Source: Salinisphaera sp. Q1T1-3
GTDB taxonomy: Bacteria; Pseudomonadota; Gammaproteobacteria; Nevskiales; Salinisphaeraceae
Length of the DNA: 64,000 nt
NCBI RefSeq assembly: GCF_003602005.1
Contig: NZ_QZWD01000016.1
Coordinates: forward strand, 25,192-89,191
Reading direction: 5' to 3'
Position numbers and translations under genes: made by a program. Shown piece by piece: positions 19,116 through 28,330 of the stretch (the first letter of the stretch is position 1; each line of letters starts with the position of its first letter). The notes under the pieces were generated by a model. The model was not told the DNA's origin. It ran no database searches and saw only the letters and a list, made by a program, of their open reading frames with translations.

Positions 19116-20282
19116 ATGAATACGCAACCCGACCGTTTTCGATTGCACGGTGCCACGGTGCACGACGGCGTATCGACGACACGTACGATCGCCATCGATG
19201 GTATTCGGCTGGCGGCCGAGATCGATCACGGGCGTGATATCGCACTGCCGGAGGACTGGCATGTCATTCCCGGTTTTATCGATGCCCATATCCACGGCGC
19301 CATCGGCCACGATGTGATGGATGCCGATGCAGCCGGGCTGGCAGCGATCGCGCGCTATCTGCCGGCCGAGGGCACGACGTCGTTTCTGGCCACGACCATG
19401 ACTGGGCCGCATGACGCGATCGAGGCTGCTCTGGGCAACGCCGCGGCTTTCGAGGCGCCGGGTGGGGCGGCTGAAATGCTCGGCGTGCATCTCGAAGGGC
19501 CATTCGTCGATCGTGACAAGGCCGGAGCACAGCCGGTCGCCTGCATCACTGCCCCGGACGTGGCGCTGTTCGACCGCTGGCAGGCTGCCGCCGGCGGGCG
19601 TATCCAGGTTGTGACACTCGCGCCCGAACAGCCCGGCGGCGAAGCCCTGGTCGCGCATCTCGTGGCCCGGGGCGTTCGACCGTCCATCGGCCATTCGAGC
19701 TGTTCCGCGGCGCGGGCCCAGGCTGCGATCGCCGCCGGTGCCAGCCGCGGTACGCATCTGTTCAACGCCATGAACGGCCTGCATCACCGCGAACCCGGGG
19801 CGGCCTGTGCACTGCTTACCGATCCGGCGGCGTCTGCGGAGCTCATCGTGGACGGTCTGCATGTGGCGCCGGCGATGGTGAAGCTGGCCTGGCGGACCGC
19901 CGGTGCCGAGCGGCTGATGACGATCACCGATGCGATGCGGGCCAAAGGCCTCGGTGACGGCGAGACCGAACTCGGCGGTCAGGCCGTGACCGTGGCCCAC
20001 GGCGAGGCCCGGCTGGCCGACGGCACGCTCGCTGGCAGCGTGCTGACTTTCGATACGGCCTTTCGCAACCTGCGCGCATTCACCGGTTGCGATATGGCCG
20101 AGGCGATCGCCATGACCAGCACCAACGCGGCCCGTGATCTCGGCGTGGCCGATCGCAAGGGGCGCCTGCTGCCGGGATACGATGCCGACCTGGTGGTGCT
20201 GGATAGCGAAGGCCGGCTGCGCCTCACCGTCGCCCGCGGCGTCGTGGCCTACGATCCGGACGGACTGGCGGCATGCGCTTGA
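19116..20282 (+). CDS. nagA: N-acetylglucosamine-6-phosphate deacetylase
   Basis: 388-residue amidohydrolase converting GlcNAc-6-P to GlcN-6-P and acetate. Seen: PGFIDAHIHGAIG, HLEGPF.D.DKAGAQ (Glu metal ligand), GHSSC, THLFNAMNGLHHREPG and the catalytic Asp in TITDAM. The 141-bp gap after the protease gene is the only sizeable one in the operon. Together with the transporter, kinase and NagB-II it completes conversion of GlcNAc to fructose-6-phosphate. Confidence 0.95.
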   Translation: MNTQPDRFRLHGATVHDGVSTTRTIAIDGIRLAAEIDHGRDIALPEDWHVIPGFIDAHIHGAIGHDVMDADAAGLAAIARYLPAEGTTSFLATTMTGPHDAIEAALGNAAAFEAPGGAAEMLGVHLEGPFVDRDKAGAQPVACITAPDVALFDRWQAAAGGRIQVVTLAPEQPGGEALVAHLVARGVRPSIGHSSCSAARAQAAIAAGASRGTHLFNAMNGLHHREPGAACALLTDPAASAELIVDGLHVAPAMVKLAWRTAGAERLMTITDAMRAKGLGDGETELGGQAVTVAHGEARLADGTLAGSVLTFDTAFRNLRAFTGCDMAEAIAMTSTNAARDLGVADRKGRLLPGYDADLVVLDSEGRLRLTVARGVVAYDPDGLAACA

Positions 20283-20362
20283 TCTTCAAGGGGATGAACG
20301 TGGCGCTCGGCCTGTCGCTGGTTTAGCGTCAGGTCGCGGTTCACGAATACGAGCGATCGCTC

Positions 20363-20980
20363 GTGGCATTCATTCCCGAACTGGCCATGCTGGGCACCGT
20401 CCTGCTTCTGGGCTGTATCAGCCCGGGGCCCGATTTCGTGGCCGTGACGTCGCACGCGCTGGCCGATCGGCGCTCGGGCGTGAAGATCGCCTGTGGGATC
20501 GCCACAGCGATCACGATCTGGGCGGCGCTGTCGGTAGCGGGGCTGGCCTTCGTGCTCTCGCGCGTGGCTTTCGTCTATGAAGCGGTTCGTCTGGCCGGGG
20601 CCGCCTTTCTGGTCTATCTGGGTATCAAACTGTTGTGGTCCGCCCGGCACGGTGCGACCGATGGGCCGCCGCGTCTTGCAGCCGCGACCACGCAGGGCTC
20701 GTTTCGTCGCGGGTTCGTACTGGGGCTGTTCAACCCGAAATCCGCGGTATTCTTCTCCAGCCTGTTCGCGACACTATTGCCGGCTGATGCGCCGGTCTGG
20801 GTGTTCGCCGCCACGATCGCGCTTGCTGCCGTCACGGCCTTTGGTTGGTTCCTCGCCGTGGCATTTTTGTTTTCGGTCGGGCGTATCCAGTCGCTATATC
20901 GCCGAGCGCGTCGCGTGATCGATGCCACCATGGGCGTGGTGCTGGCGGCACTCGGCCTGCGCCTGGCCTTCGAGCGCTAG
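20363..20980 (+). CDS. LysE/RhtB-family amino-acid exporter
   Basis: 205 residues, six predicted membrane helices. The LysE start motif ISPGPDFVAV, LAGAAFLVYLGIKLL and the conserved GFVLGLFNPKSAVFF are seen. The GTG at 20363 is chosen on family length. It may export amino acids or other small solutes. Its TAG stop is within CTAG and is directly abutted by a family B repeat. Confidence 0.87.
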   Translation: MAFIPELAMLGTVLLLGCISPGPDFVAVTSHALADRRSGVKIACGIATAITIWAALSVAGLAFVLSRVAFVYEAVRLAGAAFLVYLGIKLLWSARHGATDGPPRLAAATTQGSFRRGFVLGLFNPKSAVFFSSLFATLLPADAPVWVFAATIALAAVTAFGWFLAVAFLFSVGRIQSLYRRARRVIDATMGVVLAALGLRLAFER

Positions 20981-21165
20981 GGCGTGTCGTCACGAGATAG
21001 GCGGCCGCATTGTCCGGCGAGTGGTCCCGGGCAGGGGCGCAGGCCGTCGTGCGTAGCGCCACTGGCCGGAATAACCCGGCGGGCCGGCGATCAGCCGGCG
21101 TTATTGCTCGTTCACGTGGCGCGTGCCACGCCGCGCTCGCGTTGTTGGATGGTCAGGCGGGGCGG
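20981..21165. repeat. Family B mobile repeat, partial or diverged copy
   Basis: Begins GGCGTGTCGTCACGAGATA right after the LysE stop, matching the left end of the element at 35000 (GGCGTGTCGTCGTGAGATA). A second shared block, GCGTTATTGCTCG.TCACGTGGC, matches 35150-35185. The right end could not be placed; 21165 is approximate. Just beyond it (21162-21195) is a separate hairpin with 10-bp arms GCGGACTCCG. The remaining bases to 21311 show no gene. Confidence 0.55.
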
Positions 21166-21311
21166 ACTCCGCCCGGCAGCCAGGACGGAGTCCGCCGGGC
21201 TGGGTTGAGTCATCGTCGCGATACGGCAGGCATGTTGCTTGCATCGAACGTCCAATGGCATTGCGCCCCGGCCGGCGCAGACTGGACGAGACATGCTTGA
21301 GGAGAGCCGCC

Positions 21312-22724
21312 ATGGCCGCACCCTATCGATATACCATCGGCGCGCGGACTTATCGTTTCGATGATCTGGCCGAGGTCATGGCCAAGGCCAACCATGCCCG
21401 CTCGGGCGATCGGCTAGCCGGTGTCATCGCCGAGACGGCGGAAGAGCGGGTGGTGGCCCAGATGGTACTGGCCGATCTGCCGCTCACGGTCTTTCTAGAG
21501 GATCTGTTGATTCCCTACGAGGACGACGAGATCACGCGTCTGATCGTCGATACCCACGATGCCGAGGCGTTCGCGCCGATTCGTCATTTCACGGTCGGCG
21601 ATTTCCGCAACTGGCTGCTGGCCGATGACACATCGGCCGAGGTGATCGCGGCCGTGCGACCCGGCATCACGCCGGAGATGGCGGCGGCCGTGGCCAAGAT
21701 CATGCGCAATCAGGATCTGATCCTCGTCGCGAAGAAATGTCGGGTGGTCACCGCGTTTCGCAACACGATCGGTCAGGCCGGGCATCTGTCGACCCGGCTG
21801 CAGCCCAATCATCCGACCGACGATGCGACCGGCATCGCCGCCAGCATTCTCGACGGTCTGCTTTATGGCAACGGGGATGCGGTGATCGGCATCAACCCGG
21901 CCACCGACAACGTGGCCCAGTCGGTGCGGTTGATGAAGATGCTCGACGAGATCATCGCCCGCTACGAGATTCCGACCCAGTCCTGCGTGCTAACCCATGT
22001 GACGAATACGCTGGAGGCCATCGAGGCCGGGGCGCCCGTGGATCTGGTGTTCCAGTCGATCGGCGGCACCGAGGCGACAAACAGCAGCTTCGGTTTCGGG
22101 CTGGCCGATCTGGCCGAAGCCCGCGAGGCGGCCCTTGCCCTGAAACGGGGCACGGTCGGCGACAACGTCATGTATTTCGAGACCGGGCAGGGCAGCAGTC
22201 TGTCCGCCGATGCCCATCACGGGTTGGACCAGCAGACCTGCGAGGCACGGGCCTATGGGGTCGCGCGTCATTTCAAGCCGCTTCTGACCAACACGGTGGT
22301 CGGCTTCATCGGTCCGGAATATCTCTACGACGGGAAGGAGATCATCCGCGCCGGGCTGGAGGACCATTTCTGCGGCAAGCTGCTCGGGGTGCCGATGGGC
22401 GTGGACGTCTGCTACACCAACCATGCCGAGGCCGACCAGAACGACATGGACACGCTGTTGACGCTGCTCGGCGTGGCGGGCGTGAACTTCGTCATGGGCA
22501 TTCCCGGCTCGGACGACATCATGCTCAACTACCAGACGACATCCTTCCACGACGCCCTTTATGCGCGCCGGGCACTGGACCTGCGCCCCGCTCCCGAGTT
22601 CGATGCGTGGCTGACCAGGATGGGCATCTTTGCCGAAGGCGATCAGTATCGGCTCGCCGAGACGTTGCCCGAGTCTTTTGCCCACTCGCTCTCGCGCCTG
22701 CCGGAGGGCGCCGATCATGAGTGA
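21312..22724 (+). CDS. eutB: Ethanolamine ammonia-lyase, large subunit
   Basis: 470 residues; adenosylcobalamin-dependent cleavage of ethanolamine to acetaldehyde and ammonia, active with EutC. Seen: RLQPNHPTDDATGIAASILDG, GDAVIGINPATDN, the FETGQGSSLSADAHHG active-site loop and the late GVDVCYTNHAEADQ.D. Start at 21312 follows GAGGAG; sequence before it is repeat DNA. It overlaps eutC by 8 bp. There are no microcompartment shell genes or EutA reactivase nearby. I found no cobalamin riboswitch upstream. Confidence 0.95.
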   Translation: MAAPYRYTIGARTYRFDDLAEVMAKANHARSGDRLAGVIAETAEERVVAQMVLADLPLTVFLEDLLIPYEDDEITRLIVDTHDAEAFAPIRHFTVGDFRNWLLADDTSAEVIAAVRPGITPEMAAAVAKIMRNQDLILVAKKCRVVTAFRNTIGQAGHLSTRLQPNHPTDDATGIAASILDGLLYGNGDAVIGINPATDNVAQSVRLMKMLDEIIARYEIPTQSCVLTHVTNTLEAIEAGAPVDLVFQSIGGTEATNSSFGFGLADLAEAREAALALKRGTVGDNVMYFETGQGSSLSADAHHGLDQQTCEARAYGVARHFKPLLTNTVVGFIGPEYLYDGKEIIRAGLEDHFCGKLLGVPMGVDVCYTNHAEADQNDMDTLLTLLGVAGVNFVMGIPGSDDIMLNYQTTSFHDALYARRALDLRPAPEFDAWLTRMGIFAEGDQYRLAETLPESFAHSLSRLPEGADHE

Positions 22725-23583
22725 TGATGAAGCCGGCCCGGAACGTGATCACCTACCGGCCGAACAGGTCGAGTCGGGCGTCGTCGACAACCCGTGGCGC
22801 AAGCTGCGAGCCTTCACCGATGCCCGCATCGGCCTCGGGCGGGCCGGCATCAGCCTGCCGACCCATCGCATGCTGGAATTCCAGCTCGCCCATGCCCAGG
22901 CCCGCGATGCCGTGCATCTGCCACTGGATGTCGATGCCCTGTGTGAATCGCTGGATGAGCCGCCGTCACCGTTGCCGAACCAGGCGCCGATCCGGCTGCA
23001 CAGCCGGGCCGATGATCGCATCACCTATCTGCAGCGGCCGGATCTCGGGCGTCGTCTGAACGACGATTCGGCCGCTACGCTCGCCGAGGCCGCGGCGGAC
23101 GATGGCTATGACCTGGCGCTGGTCATCGTCGACGGGCTGTCGTCGTTCGGCGTGGCCAGCCATGCCGCGCCCTTCATCGAAAAACTGGCCAGCGAGCTGG
23201 CCGATGACGCCGATTTCGATTGGTCGCTGGCGCCGTTGACGGTGATCGAGCAAGGGCGCGTGGCCATCGGGGACGACGTCGGCGAGCGGCTCGCCGCCCG
23301 CTGTGTCGTGGTGCTGGTCGGCGAGCGCCCGGGGCTGTCCTCGCCGGACAGCCTGGGCCTTTATCTGACCTGGAATCCGCACGTCGGGGTCACCGATGCC
23401 GATCGCAACTGTATCTCCAACGTCCGTCCGGCCGGACTCGCCCTGGACGAAGCGGCACAACGTTTGCTTTATCTGCTGAAGGAAGCCCGCCGCGGCGAGC
23501 AATCCGGCGTGGCGCTCAAGGATCGCAGCGGCGGTGAGGCGATCGAGAACGAGACCGAGCAGAAGAATTTTCTGACCGGGTAA
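22717..23583 (+). CDS. eutC: Ethanolamine ammonia-lyase, small subunit
   Basis: 288 residues, partner of EutB contributing to cobalamin binding. Seen: RIGLGRAGISLPTHRMLEFQLAHAQARDAVH split over about residues 37-68, LVIVDGLSSFGV and VGERPGLSSPDSLGLYLTWNP. The N terminus is somewhat longer than the E. coli form and acidic. Start ATG lies inside the eutB end. Ends 23 bp before the permease. Confidence 0.94.
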   Translation: MSDDEAGPERDHLPAEQVESGVVDNPWRKLRAFTDARIGLGRAGISLPTHRMLEFQLAHAQARDAVHLPLDVDALCESLDEPPSPLPNQAPIRLHSRADDRITYLQRPDLGRRLNDDSAATLAEAAADDGYDLALVIVDGLSSFGVASHAAPFIEKLASELADDADFDWSLAPLTVIEQGRVAIGDDVGERLAARCVVVLVGERPGLSSPDSLGLYLTWNPHVGVTDADRNCISNVRPAGLALDEAAQRLLYLLKEARRGEQSGVALKDRSGGEAIENETEQKNFLTG

Positions 23584-23606
23584 ATCATAACGGGTGGGAT
23601 AGGGCG

Positions 23607-25007
23607 ATGAGCACACACACGGTAGACGACGACTATCTGGCCAAACGCCAGCTCCAACGCGGTACGGCGGGCTGGGTTCTGCTGGCCGGGCTCGGCGTGG
23701 CCGGCGTCATTTCGGGCGATTTCGCGGGCTGGAACTTCGGCATCGCCCAGGCCGGTTGGGGTGGTTTCGTGATCGCCGCGGTGCTGATGGGCCTGATGTA
23801 TTTCTCGCTCGTCCTGTCACTGGCCGAAATGAGCGCGGCCATTCCGGCGGCCGGCGGCGGCTACAGCTTCGCCCGCCAGGCCATGGGGCCGGCCGGCGGT
23901 TACTTCACCGGCCTGGCGGTGCTCATCGAATACGCGCTGGCGCCCGCAGCCATCGTGATCTTTATCGGCTCGGCGGTGTCCGAGCTGATCGGCATCGACG
24001 GGCCGATCGTCTATGCGGTCTTTTATGCCGTGTTCATCGGCATCCATCTGGCCGGTGTGGGCGAAGCGCTCAAGGTGATGCTGGCGATCAGCGCCTTGGC
24101 CGTATTCGCCATCCTGCTGACCGCGGTCGCCCTGATCGGCGATTTCGATGCATCGAATCTCTTCGATATTGCCCCCACCGATGCAGCAGGGGCCTCGACC
24201 TTCCTGCCGTTCGGCTGGTATGGCGTCTGGGCAGCCTTGCCGTTCGGCATGTGGTTGTTTCTGGCCGTTGAAGGTGTGCCGCTGGCCGCCGAGGAAGCCA
24301 AGAACCCGGCACGTGACGTGCCGCGCGGCATCATCGCGGCCATGCTGTTCCTGATCTTCACCGCCACCCTCGTGACTGTACTGCTGGCCGGGGCCGCCGG
24401 CGCCCAGGCTATCGGCAATTCCGGTGTGCCGTTGGTCACTGCCTTGCGGGATACCAACAGCGCCGGCATCGGCACGCTGGTCAACGTGTTGGCCCTGGCC
24501 GGACTCGTGGCCTCGTTCTTCTCCATCATCTATGGCTATAGCCGACTGGTGTTCGCTCTCTCCCGGGCCGGCTATCTGCCGAGCTTCCTGTCGCTGACCA
24601 GCTCCCGCAAAGCCCCGACCTGGGCCCTCGTCGTGCCCGGGGTGCTGGGTTTTCTTGCCTCGCTGTCCGGCGCGGGCGATCGCATGCTGGCGATGGCCGT
24701 GGTGGGCGCGACGCTGTCCTACGCATTGATGGCGTTCAGTCATATCCGACTGCGGTTGCGCCAGCCGAACCTGAACCGGCCCTATCGTACACCCGGCGGG
24801 ATGGTGACATCGGTCATCGCACTCGTGCTGGCGCTCGTGGCGCTGACCGGTGTGTTCGCCTTCGACCCTAGGGCCTTCGGTTACACGATCATTCTGTTCG
24901 CGATCGGCGGTGCTTGGTATGTCTTCTACAGTCGGCATCATCTCGTCGCGAAATCGGCCGAGGAGGAGTTCGCGCTGCTGGCCCGGGCCGAGGAATCGCT
25001 GGACTGA
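23607..25007 (+). CDS. eat: Ethanolamine permease (APC family)
   Basis: 466 residues, about 12 membrane helices, amino acid-polyamine-organocation family. Seen: GDFAGWNFGIAQAGWGGF, EMSAAIPAAGGGYSFARQAMG, and the FLAVEGVPLAAEEAKNPARD motif specific to the ethanolamine permease group. Third gene of the eutB-eutC-eat unit, so ethanolamine from phospholipid head groups can be taken up and split. Followed by a family A repeat about 50 bp downstream. Confidence 0.92.
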   Translation: MSTHTVDDDYLAKRQLQRGTAGWVLLAGLGVAGVISGDFAGWNFGIAQAGWGGFVIAAVLMGLMYFSLVLSLAEMSAAIPAAGGGYSFARQAMGPAGGYFTGLAVLIEYALAPAAIVIFIGSAVSELIGIDGPIVYAVFYAVFIGIHLAGVGEALKVMLAISALAVFAILLTAVALIGDFDASNLFDIAPTDAAGASTFLPFGWYGVWAALPFGMWLFLAVEGVPLAAEEAKNPARDVPRGIIAAMLFLIFTATLVTVLLAGAAGAQAIGNSGVPLVTALRDTNSAGIGTLVNVLALAGLVASFFSIIYGYSRLVFALSRAGYLPSFLSLTSSRKAPTWALVVPGVLGFLASLSGAGDRMLAMAVVGATLSYALMAFSHIRLRLRQPNLNRPYRTPGGMVTSVIALVLALVALTGVFAFDPRAFGYTIILFAIGGAWYVFYSRHHLVAKSAEEEFALLARAEESLD

Positions 25008-25059
25008 ATCTGCACGGCAAGCGACGGCGCGCCGCAGGCGGCGCGTACGTTGTGTCAGC

Positions 25060-25265
25060 CGAGCCAGGTCGCAACGCCGCCGGGCGCCCATCGTCGATTT
25101 TTCATCGGTGGCCCAACCCGAAGGGACAAGCGCTCCAAAATCAAAAACACGACGGCAACCCAGCGTTGTAGCCCGCTGACGCAGAATGACTGCCCGGCGC
25201 GTGCTACGCCTCGCCTTGCCGCAGAACAGCACTTGGCGCGGACTCGCACGAAACCTCAACAGGCT
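25060..25265. repeat. Family A mobile repeat, left end degraded
   Basis: Shares with the 4099 element (opposite orientation) the blocks CGCAACGCCGCCGGGCG, GTGGCCCAACCC..GGGACAAG, AACACGACGGCAA.CCAGCG and the terminus CTTGGCGCGGACTCGCACGA, then CAACAGGCT followed by CTAG (25266-25269). The CTAG junction is also the break point of the photolyase remnant. No coding capacity. Confidence 0.7.
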
Positions 25266-25605
25266 CTAGGGGCGATCTCTTGCAGGGGCCAGATCGTGCG
25301 GGCGCCGGTGGTGGCCACGAGTTCCGGCAGCACTGTTTCCGGCTCGCCGCAGTGCACGATGAGATGGCCGCCACGGGCCTGGATCGCGGCCCGAAGCGCG
25401 GGAGCGCGGTGCCGATGAAGGCGTGGCGGTGCGCGCCGATCTTCGGGATATCCCAGACCGTGGTCGCCGCGAAACGGGCGTCCAGGCAGTAGACACAGAG
25501 CAAGGAGGTGGCCGTCGCGGCGGCCGTCAGTGCCGGATTGTCGTCGAGCCGCAGATCGTTCTTGAACCAGAGAATCGCGCTGTCAGCGGGGAGAGCGTCA
25601 GGCAT
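25266..25605 (-). pseudogene. Photolyase/cryptochrome N-terminal remnant
   Basis: About 60 residues in one frame (ILWFKNDLRLDDNPAL, LLCVYCLDARF, IGAHRHAFI) are the N-terminal alpha/beta domain of a DNA photolyase or cryptochrome-DASH. Near 25405 the frame shifts: the expected continuation ALRAAIQARGGHLIVHCGEP...TIWPLQEIAP lies in another frame. The gene then stops at the CTAG junction with the family A repeat, leaving about 100 of the usual 450 or more residues and no FAD-binding domain. It cannot be functional. Confidence 0.8.
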
Positions 25606-25671
25606 ACACGTACGACGCATGCGCGATCGTCGCGGATGAATAGATCGGGCGCCGACACGGCGCGCCGGGCA

Positions 25672-27124
25672 TCACTTGAAAGCGTGAATCCCGGTCTGCG
25701 CGCGCCCGAGGATCAGCGCGTGCACGTCATGTGTGCCCTCGTAGGTGTTCACACTCTCGAGATTGAGCATGTGATGGATGATGCCGTATTCGATGAGGAT
25801 GCCGTTGCCGCCGTGCATGTCGCGCGCGCTGCGGGCAATGTCCAGCGCCCTGCCAGAGTTGTTGCGCTTGATCAGCGAAATCATCTCGGGTGCGTCTACC
25901 CCCGTATCGAGCAGGCGACCGACCTGGAGCGCGGCCGCGGTGCCGAGCGCGATCTCGGTCTGCATATCCACGAGTTTCTTCTGGACGAGCTGGGTGGCGG
26001 CCAGTGGACGGCCGAACTGTTCCCGGGCGAGGACATAATCGCGGGCGCGATGCCAGCAGGCCTCGGCTGCACCCATCACGCCCCAGGCAATGCCGTATCG
26101 GGCCTTGTTCAGGCAACCGAACGGGCCGGACAGACCTTCGGCATGGGGCAACAGCCTGTCTTCGGGCACGAACACATCCTGCAGCGCGATCTGGCCGGTG
26201 ATCGAGGCCCGAAGCGAGAGTTTGCCCGTCATTGCGTGGACATCGAACCCGTGGGCCGGCAGATCGACGAGAAACCCCTTGATGCGGCCGTCATGCGCTT
26301 CGGATTTGGCCCAGACCACCACCACATCGGCGATCGGGCTGTTGCCGATCCATTTCTTTTCGCCGCTCAGGCGATAGCCACCGTCGACTTTTTAGGGAAC
26401 CTCTGATCTATTCATCTACGGTCGCGCCGGTGTCTTTTGCGCGCGTCTGACAAGACGCCGCGAGCGCCGTTTGCTGAATGCAAATGAGCGAGCGGCAACT
26501 CCGCTCAGGCGCGCGCAAAAGCCCGGCCGCGAAGCGGTTTGGCCCAAACGGCCGCGCTACGGCGTTGCATGGCTGGATCATAGAGTGGCTATGACGCGGC
26601 GCCATGCGCCTTGTATCGTGGCCTTTTGGGACTCAAACGCGAGCGTGGATGAATAGATCAGAGGTTCCTTAGCGCGCGTGATCATGCCCGAGGGATCCGA
26701 GCCGGCAGTCGGCTCGGTCAGCCCGAAGCCGCCGATGAATTCGCCGGGAGCGAGTTTCGGCAGATAATGACGTTTCTGTGCCTCGCTGCCATAGGTCTCG
26801 ATCGGATGCATGACCAGCGACGAGTGCACACTCATCGCCGAGCGATAGCCGGAGTCCACGCGTTCGACCGCGGGCGATCAGTCCATAAACGACGTGATTA
26901 CGCCCGCCGCCGCCGTACTGCGGCGCCACCGTGGCGCCCAGCAGCCCGGCATCGCCCATTTCACGCATGATCGCCGGGTCGAAATGGCCGTTCTCGAACG
27001 CTTCGCTGATGCGCGGCGCGAGCCGTGACTGGCAGTAGGCGTGGGCATCATCGCGAACGCGGTGTTCGGCATCGCTCAGCGCGCGGTCGAGGCCGAGCGG
27101 ATCGGCCCAGTTGAAATCGGACAT
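25672..27124 (-). pseudogene. gcdH: Glutaryl-CoA dehydrogenase, interrupted
   Basis: Three pieces of an acyl-CoA dehydrogenase of the GcdH type. N-terminal piece from ATG 27124 (FNWADPLGLDRAL...APQYGGGG) runs to a frameshift near 26885. The second piece ([37 protein letters not shown]) runs to 26672. A 273-bp MITE then intervenes, followed by the C-terminal piece from about 26391 ([20 protein letters not shown] ... [20 protein letters not shown]). Removing the insert still leaves the frames mismatched by one base at that junction, so at least two further indels exist. Confidence 0.88.
26396..26668. mobile_element. Family C MITE inside gcdH
   Basis: 273 bp with perfect 21-bp terminal inverted repeats beginning GGAACCTCTGATC and ending TATTCATC, and a 4-bp target duplication TTAG (26392-26395 and 26669-26672). 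No transposase. Ends and duplication agree with mobilisation by an IS5-family transposase, but its terminus is unlike that of the IS at 63618, so a different source element is implied. The cleanest and probably youngest insertion in the window. Confidence 0.9.
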
Positions 27125-27216
27125 GGCATGGCCCGGCGAAATCGACAGGACAGAGCTAACATGAGGCGCACCGCCCGTCCACGTCATAGGCCGCGGGCGG
27201 TATCGTCGTCGTTGTC

Positions 27217-28047
27217 ATGTCCGGGTCGTTGCCGCTGATGCGCGAACACATCACGCCTTTTCAGTTCTTCATTCTCGCGCTGTCGTTCTACGTGCTCGGC
27301 GCCCTGGTGGCCGATGCGTTCTTTACGTTGCCCCCGCAGGTCAGCCGGCTGCTCGGCCTGATGGATTACGTGGTCTGCGCCTTCTTCTTCATCGATTTCT
27401 GCATCCGTTTTTATCGGGCGCCGAGCAAATGGCGCTACATGCGCTGGGGCTGGCTCGACCTGCTGTCGAGTGTGCCGGCGGGCTGGCTGCAGGCGGCCCG
27501 GCTGGCCCGGGTTGTGCAGATCGTGCGCATCCTGCGGGCGGTGCGCTCGCTGGAACTGATCTGGCGCATGCTGTTTCGCAAGCGGGCCCAGGGTGTACTG
27601 GCCTCCGCTGCGACGGCGACCGTGCTGCTTGTGGTTTTCGGGGCGATGACGGTGCTGCTCGTCGAGGCGCCGGACCCGAAAAGCCCGATCGACAACGCCC
27701 AGGATGCGCTCTGGTGGGCGATCGTGACCGTGACCACCGTCGGCTACGGCGACTATTATCCGATTACCACGCTCGGGCGGATTGTCGCCGTCTTGTTGAT
27801 GGTCTGCGGTGTCGGCCTGTTCGGCAGTGTGGCGGCCTATGTCGGCTCGCTGTTCATCGCTGATCAGGATGATTCCGACGCCCGTCGCGATAAGGCTACC
27901 CGCAAGATGATTCGACACATGGCCGAGCGTCTGGACACGCTGCAGACCGAGCTCGAAGCCACACGCGCCGAACTGCGGGCCTACCACGCTGAGGTCCGCG
28001 AGCGGCTGCCGGCACGGGATGAATCCGACTCGGAAAATCGTCACTGA
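27217..28047 (+). CDS. Voltage-gated-type potassium channel
   Basis: 276 residues with six predicted membrane segments. An S4-like helix at about 94-110 has Arg at 95, 98, 104, 107 and 110. The pore helix leads to the selectivity filter TVGYGD at 174-179. A cytoplasmic, charged, coiled-coil-like tail (225-276) follows instead of an RCK/TrkA domain. This is the architecture of bacterial Kv channels. It overlaps no neighbour and begins close to the degraded gcdH start on the other strand. Confidence 0.9.
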   Translation: MSGSLPLMREHITPFQFFILALSFYVLGALVADAFFTLPPQVSRLLGLMDYVVCAFFFIDFCIRFYRAPSKWRYMRWGWLDLLSSVPAGWLQAARLARVVQIVRILRAVRSLELIWRMLFRKRAQGVLASAATATVLLVVFGAMTVLLVEAPDPKSPIDNAQDALWWAIVTVTTVGYGDYYPITTLGRIVAVLLMVCGVGLFGSVAAYVGSLFIADQDDSDARRDKATRKMIRHMAERLDTLQTELEATRAELRAYHAEVRERLPARDESDSENRH

Positions 28048-28131
28048 GCGCCGTCGGTCCGGCGATCGATACATGCCCGATGACGACCGGTACGGCGAGT
28101 GGCGTCCTGACCGAGCCGACGCCCGTCGAAT

Positions 28132-28260
28132 TCATCGACATCTGGCATCGTTAGTGCGCTCGTCTTCCCCGGCTGTTGTCAGGGCGTGTACCAGCGCATT
28201 GTCGATGCCATCACCGCTACCCCCGGTGACGATCGTGATCCTGTCCTTGAATGGACGCAT
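28132..28260 (-). pseudogene. Short-chain dehydrogenase N-terminal remnant
   Basis: A 42-codon frame starts MRPFKDRITIVTGGSGDGI and goes on to ALVHALTTAGE, which reads like the first beta-alpha-beta of an SDR Rossmann fold with a degraded TGxxxGIG loop. It ends at TGA after about 42 residues with no catalytic domain. Probably a gene fragment; a chance match is possible. Nothing else is seen between the channel gene and the hairpin at 28331. Confidence 0.4.
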
Positions 28261-28330
28261 GAATAATCAATGATGAAAATCATGATCTTGTTATGTGCTT
28301 TTCAATCACCGGACCCTGCTCGGTCGCAAC

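Noticed and set aside
21040..21200. GCCACTGG before eutB as part of a cobalamin riboswitch
   Set aside because: Only a short match to the B12-box end; the conserved core before it is missing and the stretch belongs to a family B repeat.
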